Assembly: GCA_018398765.1 (NCBI GenBank)
Contig: JAHBMJ010001998.1
Coordinates: 1-20,487 of the forward strand
DNA: 20,487 nucleotides
Direction: 5' to 3'
Source of the DNA: Chromera velia
Lineage: Eukaryota > Sar > Chromeraceae
In this document: piece after piece, positions 19,713 through 20,487 of the stretch
Numbering within the stretch: position 1 is the first letter of the stretch
Layout: every line of letters begins with the position of its first letter
Program-made: the position numbers and the translations under genes
Notes under the pieces: generated by a model
The model's database searches: none
What the model was told of the DNA's origin: nothing
The model's input: only the letters and a program-made list of their open reading frames with translations

Positions 19713-20487
19713 TGACTGACAGACAGACAGACAGACTGACTGACTGACTGACTGACTGACGGACAGACTGACAGACTGACTGACGGACTGACTGACGGAC
19801 GTTTTGGGGTTCCCCCTCTCTCTGTCGAGGTCCTCATTCTTGACGATGTACAGCTCCGGAATCATCTTGTATCCGTCCCGGTCGACTGCGCATCTGCACA
19901 AGGAGGAGACACAAACACAAACAAGAAGGTCCGAGAAAATGCTTTTCCGCACAAGCTCTCGAGATAAGATATCACTCTTCTTCGGTTTGGGCTTTTTCTG
20001 CGCCTTTTCGCCTTGGCGTGAGAGGTGTGTCAGAATCAAAGAAAGACGACCAGTTGGTCAGTCCATACAGGTAGGGACGGAGACAGGAATGAGGAAAGGA
20101 CAAGAGAAAATAGACATACGACCGAAAGGAACAGAAGAGAAGACACTGCATGTAAAGCACGAATCGGGAGCGACTGGGTTTGATATCGGCGCTTCCTCTC
20201 TCTCTCTCTGCCCCTCTCTCTCTCCATTGCGTGGTCTCTTTGAGGCAAACAAAGGAGGAACGCTTCACTCGCTTCTTCTGCATGCGATCGATGCATGGTC
20301 ACGCATATCCATCCATCCATTCATCCAGTGACGATACGGAGTTTTCATTGCAGTACACGAGACGCCACTAATGCACCGCCAAAGTGACCCCTCCCCGCCC
20401 TGACCTGTTCAGGAGAGTGTCTCTGTAGCGGCTTGCCGTCTCGGCGTCTCCTGTGAAGAGAGCCTCAACGAACCTTGAGGAGGAGAC
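7184..20487 (-). CDS. PHKA/PHKB-like: Phosphorylase b kinase regulatory subunit alpha/beta family, 29 exons, 5' end outside window
   Basis: Regulatory subunit of phosphorylase kinase by homology; in animals these large subunits restrain the catalytic gamma subunit and so control glycogen phosphorylase. The 29 exons listed separately join without a phase break into 877 residues plus TAA. Family blocks appear in the expected order: the end of the glucoamylase-like domain with RDGYKMIPELY and IPLIWAQSLF...LDPLDRRLG (residues about 1-104), SGRPPRKVGPLATARVYAF (about 170-190), a Pro-rich linker (about 289-357), VMLLPSK (about 414), SHSWAVARRAAAVL (about 496-509), LADVHLTIG (about 525), VPRLRLGLLLRHL (about 603), SMAPSGVRKAIK (about 677), NPVDLACRVWRLM (about 737) and KAEFRQCVVELL (about 791). 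The remaining length (877) is close to the matching part of animal alpha subunits (roughly 890). Alpha versus beta cannot be decided. No C-terminal CaaX box is seen. Exon boundaries are inferred from GT/AG sites, phase and homology, without transcript support. Confidence 0.88.
7341..7578. repeat. 28-bp minisatellite, about 8.5 copies, in last intron of PHK-like gene
   Basis: Unit GGCACTCAGAYAGATTCATC plus AATCACTG, starting at 7341, 7369, 7397, 7425, 7453, 7481, 7509, 7537 and a partial at 7565. Variants are CAGACAG or CAGATAG, with single changes (TTTATC in copy 6, TTCGTC in copy 8). There are no spacers. Confidence 0.98.
7693..7776 (-). CDS. PHK-like exon 28
   Basis: Residues 840-867. SDPAFYQFASEEEAWRTFY then AVDPASMQ sits where animal subunits have the DP...LLYDSAPSG segment. 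Acceptor CTTCAG; the donor ATGCAG|GTCTGTCTGTCTG is repeated. If the donor were not used the frame would read on into the repeat and stop. Confidence 0.75.
7897..7972. repeat. Compound (CA)n-(CG)n-(CA)-(GA)n repeat
   Basis: About 15 CA, then about nine CG, three CA and about 13 GA units, inside the intron between PHK-like exons 27 and 28. The CA/CG part is alternating purine-pyrimidine over about 50 bp. Confidence 0.95.
8242..8298 (-). CDS. PHK-like exon 27
   Basis: Residues 821-839, VELDKMIVQTKDAAVSALQ. It fits the family segment AVEKIVHIANDLFLQEQ. Acceptor AGTGCAG, donor CAG|GTAGGC, phase 0 at both ends. Confidence 0.78.
8702..8792 (-). CDS. PHK-like exon 26
   Basis: Residues 790-820. KAEFRQCVVELLAYLYSK matches PEYRQLLVEAILVLTML, a hallmark of the C-terminal domain. 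A charged tail follows (HAKDQKDETPKE). Acceptor CAAGCAG, donor GAG|GTCGGT. Confidence 0.88.
9136..9206 (-). CDS. PHK-like exon 25
   Basis: Residues 767-790. LEMTEEEKQFEAALNEFLGN matches the family block MTPGEIKFSVHVESVLNRV. Acceptor CGCATGCATGCAG, donor ATCAG|GTCCCT, phase 2. Confidence 0.88.
9618..9708 (-). CDS. PHK-like exon 24
   Basis: Residues 736-766. NPVDLACRVWRLMNSKKATL then KIGGKTFRHE matches the conserved [23 protein letters not shown] block. Acceptor CCTGCAG, donor GAG|GTCGGTCAGTGAGTGAGTGAG. Confidence 0.88.
10091..10141 (-). CDS. PHK-like exon 23
   Basis: Residues 719-736. ESYDWQVLRELHGVLSR matches the QWQRRRRLDGALNR segment that precedes the VWK block in animal subunits. The acceptor (TGTGTGCAG) is the end of a (TG)n microsatellite. 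The donor AG|GTCGGTCGG is repeated. Confidence 0.78.
10144..10178. repeat. (CA)n abutting the acceptor of PHK-like exon 23
   Basis: On the sense strand this is (TG)n ending in TGCAG, so the microsatellite occupies the place of the polypyrimidine tract. Confidence 0.9.
10422..10459 (-). CDS. PHK-like exon 22
   Basis: Residues 707-719, VSERPQIVNEELR. A short exon with borders CATGCGTGCAG| and CTCAG|GTGAAG, phase 0 to 2. Required in phase to join exon 23. Weakly supported on its own. Confidence 0.62.
10993..11046 (-). CDS. PHK-like exon 21
   Basis: Residues 689-706, VALTTDPKCDYIEKGLRE. No family motif, but clean borders (CATACATGCAG| and GAG|GTGAGT) and phase 0 at both ends. It falls where animal subunits carry a variable, phosphorylated loop. 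Confidence 0.65.
11335..11421 (-). CDS. PHK-like exon 20
   Basis: Residues 660-688. LVSMAPSGVRKAIK matches the family motif LMNLSPSAMKNLLHHIL. Acceptor CCTGCAG; the donor AAG|GTCCGTCCGTCTGTCC is a tandem donor repeat. Confidence 0.82.
11595..11787 (-). CDS. PHK-like exon 19
   Basis: Residues 595-659. LLANVPRLRLGLLLRHLWQ matches the family LFAEMFRLRIGLIIQVM block. It is followed by about 40 residues rich in Gly, Ala and Pro (for example GVVLPGATPPTEQ) with no clear animal counterpart. Acceptor GCATGCAG preceded by a long (TG)n run; donor AAG|GTCGGT, phase 0. Confidence 0.82.
11791..11850. repeat. (CA)n/(CACGCA)n upstream of the acceptor of PHK-like exon 19
   Basis: On the sense strand, (TG)n and TGTGCG repeats end in GTGCATGCAG. 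Confidence 0.9.
12053..12211 (-). CDS. PHK-like exon 18
   Basis: Residues 542-595. DRVTSEILHSNSVAEKIRGA matches the family [21 protein letters not shown] block. LEATMVMEILQHLGAF matches LTQEIMVYLAMYMRT. Acceptor CATACATGCAG, donor CCCG|GTCAGT. Confidence 0.88.
12536..12615 (-). CDS. PHK-like exon 17
   Basis: Residues 516-542. LGDAVSWLLLADVHLTIGM matches the conserved DEACTDLLSHQKHLTVGL block, a strong family marker. Acceptor GTGCATGCAG, donor GAGTG|GTCAGTCAG, phase 2. Confidence 0.88.
13130..13199 (-). CDS. PHK-like exon 16
   Basis: Residues 492-515. SVRSHSWAVARRAAAVLEM matches the conserved IRHWGLIRYISGIL motif. Acceptor GAGCAG, donor GCG|GTCAGT. The split Arg codon joins correctly to exon 15. 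Confidence 0.85.
13437..13437. other. Single ambiguous base (N) in a poly-C run
   Basis: It lies three bases into the intron after PHK-like exon 15, in a run of about 15 C (poly-G on the sense strand). This is a sequencing or assembly uncertainty, not biology. It does not touch the coding sequence. Confidence 0.98.
13441..13499 (-). CDS. PHK-like exon 15
   Basis: Residues 473-492. GPVKLRDLVLQLFDR matches the family motif ATVRELLTELYGKVGE. The acceptor CATACAG follows a (TGCC)n run. The donor AG|GTGN runs into poly-G containing the single N at 13437. Ends in phase 2. Confidence 0.75.
13507..13567. repeat. (GGCA)n then (GAAA)n microsatellites before PHK-like exon 15
   Basis: On the sense strand, (TTTC)n and (TGCC)n lead directly into the acceptor CATACAG. 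Confidence 0.92.
13876..13959 (-). CDS. PHK-like exon 14
   Basis: Residues 445-472, VAEDMQQLEVFESLLASEGL then ESTQTGIS. It fits the family block LQEQADILYMLYTMKG. Acceptor GGGCAG after a (CT)n run; donor TCG|GTAGGTCGGTCGG. Confidence 0.78.
14641..14685 (-). CDS. PHK-like exon 13
   Basis: Residues 430-444, VTRVESGTLLDKLPE. It fits the family block around GEVDFKALVLQL. Acceptor CCTGCAG. The donor GAG|GTTAGT continues as GTTA repeats. Phase 0 at both ends. Confidence 0.7.
14891..14952. repeat. Direct repeat of the exon 12 donor region, period 40 bp
   Basis: Copies at 14891-14912 and 14931-14952 differ at one base. On the sense strand both read AGTCGGCATCAAARTCAAAG followed by GTC, so exon end and donor are duplicated. 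Confidence 0.95.
14933..15016 (-). CDS. PHK-like exon 12
   Basis: Residues 402-429. GPVMLLPSKAAEQ matches the family segment NVHMYLPTKLFQ. The 3' end (ASKSK) and its donor AAAG|GTCAGC are repeated 40 bp downstream in the intron with a second candidate donor AAAG|GTCGGA. The first is used here because it keeps phase 0. Confidence 0.7.
15417..15467 (-). CDS. PHK-like exon 11
   Basis: Residues 385-401, LPVDVSVGYIRRLFLFQ. Borders are CCTGCAG| and CAG|GTCTGTCTG, phase 0 at both ends. No clear family motif; the call rests on splice sites, phase and protein-like composition. Confidence 0.6.
15787..15827. repeat. (CA)n-(GA)n compound microsatellite
   Basis: CGCGCGTG followed by about 12 CA and about 8 GA units, in the intron between PHK-like exons 10 and 11. 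Confidence 0.92.
15870..15950 (-). CDS. PHK-like exon 10
   Basis: Residues 358-384, VDPFADYFRTGAVKLPVKLV then DVQELMQ. It has good exon borders (TGCTGCAG| and ATGCAG|GTCAAT) and phase 0 at both ends. A (GTGA)n run directly precedes the acceptor. It lies in a poorly conserved middle region, so support is mainly structural. Confidence 0.65.
16328..16534 (-). CDS. PHK-like exon 9 (variable linker)
   Basis: Residues 289-357. It starts with an Ala-rich stretch (VTAAAAADQA), then a Pro-rich run (VPPQPPPAS), then DVKFSHLKLSELGEQAG, which resembles the family ARVQTGKLSEF segment. The end is acidic (SIPEDAEEQ). The Ala/Pro part has no animal counterpart I recognise. Acceptor CTGCAG, donor CAG|GTGGGG, phase 0. 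Confidence 0.75.
16637..16772. repeat. Polypyrimidine block (CTTC)n/(CTCC)n/(CTTT)n
   Basis: About 135 bases of nearly pure C/T on the plus strand (polypurine on the sense strand) in the intron between PHK-like exons 8 and 9. Three tetranucleotide families alternate in blocks. Confidence 0.95.
16922..17027 (-). CDS. PHK-like exon 8
   Basis: Residues 253-288. RPVFCLYVTAETF then FLGFLKQQWKAQ matches the segment PTITFPISHSM...LAALRKMQDG. The acceptor is CGTGCAG. The donor CAG|GTAGGTAGG is itself a repeated GTAG. Confidence 0.8.
17361..17410 (-). CDS. PHK-like exon 7
   Basis: Residues 237-253, TLRDTLLHISANWRENR. It fits the family motif LRTDLSYLCSRWR. Flanked by CTGCAG| and |GTATGT, ending in phase 2. 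Confidence 0.75.
17793..18017 (-). CDS. PHK-like exon 6
   Basis: Residues 162-236, the longest exon. LGVSGRPPRKVGPLATARVY matches the conserved LSGRP...GVLGTSKLY block. VLFVPEILDRDDFYMMHDEE matches the TPQFIDQQQFYLALDN segment. The acceptor is CCAACAG, the donor GTGAAG|GTCAGT, phase 0. Confidence 0.85.
18296..18384 (-). CDS. PHK-like exon 5
   Basis: Residues 132-161, ADFPVLTPSECEAAGLS then HPTELVRVFQ. It aligns by order with the family block ending in ARILSHIY before the SGRPYRH motif. The acceptor is CTGCATGCAG, the donor TTTCAG|GTCCGC. Confidence 0.75.
18549..18622. repeat. (CATA)n-(CA)n-(GA)n compound microsatellite
   Basis: In the intron between PHK-like exons 4 and 5. Confidence 0.93.
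18867..18948 (-). CDS. PHK-like exon 4
   Basis: Residues 105-132. HSVVRVFTVAEGAELKAQM fits the family segment VVVQVSILAET-EEIK that follows DPLNRR. The acceptor is CCTCAG. The donor CTCG|GTGGGT was selected over the downstream GTAGGA because only it keeps exon 5 in frame. Confidence 0.75.
19009..19072. repeat. (CT)n-(GT)n-(GC)n compound repeat
   Basis: In the intron between PHK-like exons 3 and 4. The mirror-image order and strand of the 7897-7972 block. Confidence 0.95.
19215..19350 (-). CDS. PHK-like exon 3
   Basis: Residues 59-104. VDRVP, IPLIWAQSLFLIGEM and LDPLDRRLG are the clearest family signature in the window (animal form: W-x-QSLYIL ... DPLNRR). The acceptor is ATATGCAG, the donor CAG|GTACGG, phase 0. 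Confidence 0.92.
19656..19800. repeat. (TGAC)n/(GACA) array starting exactly at the donor of PHK-like exon 2
   Basis: About 36 tetranucleotides. On the sense strand it reads GTCC GTCA GTCA GTCC GTCA ... with every fourth base in register with the 5' splice site GT at 19799-19800. Confidence 0.95.
19801..19893 (-). CDS. PHK-like exon 2
   Basis: Residues 28-59. It contains RDGYKMIPELYIVKNEDLD then NPKT, a strongly conserved family block. The acceptor is TTGTGCAG|A. The donor AAAAC|GTCCGT was chosen because it rejoins NPKT to VDRVP in frame, exactly as in animal homologues. The donor runs straight into a GTCA/GTCC tetranucleotide array. Confidence 0.85.
20405..20487 (-). CDS. PHK-like exon 1 of window (partial)
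   Basis: Residues 1-28, open to the window edge. FVEALFTGDAETASRYRDTL matches the family block just before the RDGY/PELY motif in the glucoamylase-like domain. The donor is AACAG|GTCAGG, phase 2. The true 5' boundary lies outside the window. Confidence 0.8.

Overview
This is a eukaryotic nuclear window. It is dominated by one long, intron-rich gene on the minus strand and by very dense microsatellites. The intron size (mostly 200-600 bp), short exons, near-invariant TGCAG acceptors, TGCATGCA-type motifs and roughly even base composition suggest an alveolate of the chromerid/coccidian type. Chromera velia is my best guess, but that is an inference, not an identification.

Right two thirds (7184-20487, minus strand): the 3' portion of a gene for a phosphorylase b kinase regulatory subunit (alpha/beta family). 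The N-terminal glucoamylase-like region lies mostly beyond the right edge. I rebuilt 29 exons by hand. They join in a consistent reading phase at every junction to give 2634 nt, i.e. 877 residues plus a stop. The order of conserved blocks follows the animal PHKA/PHKB subunits from about the last part of the glucoamylase-like domain to the C-terminus. If the protein works as in animals, it would regulate a glycogen/starch phosphorylase kinase.

Left part (about 824-3000, minus strand): a second, unrecognised gene with very short exons. It ends in an acidic C-terminus with a stop at 824-826. Its exon chain is also phase-consistent, but there is no homology call and its upstream end is not resolved. 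Between the genes (about 3000-7183) lie a 190-bp tandem duplication, a possible folded RNA segment, an AT-rich island (about 4000-5000) unlike the rest of the window, and more simple repeats.

The most unusual signals are in splicing. The 5' splice sites of the large gene follow GTCNGT rather than GTRAGT. In about a third of introns the donor tetranucleotide is tandemly repeated into the intron (GTCA, GTCG, GTCC, GTCT, GTTA), in one case for about 140 bp. Simple (TG)n, (GTGA)n or (TGCC)n repeats also sit directly before several acceptors. Nearly all of the long open frames in this window are simple-repeat artefacts and were not annotated.
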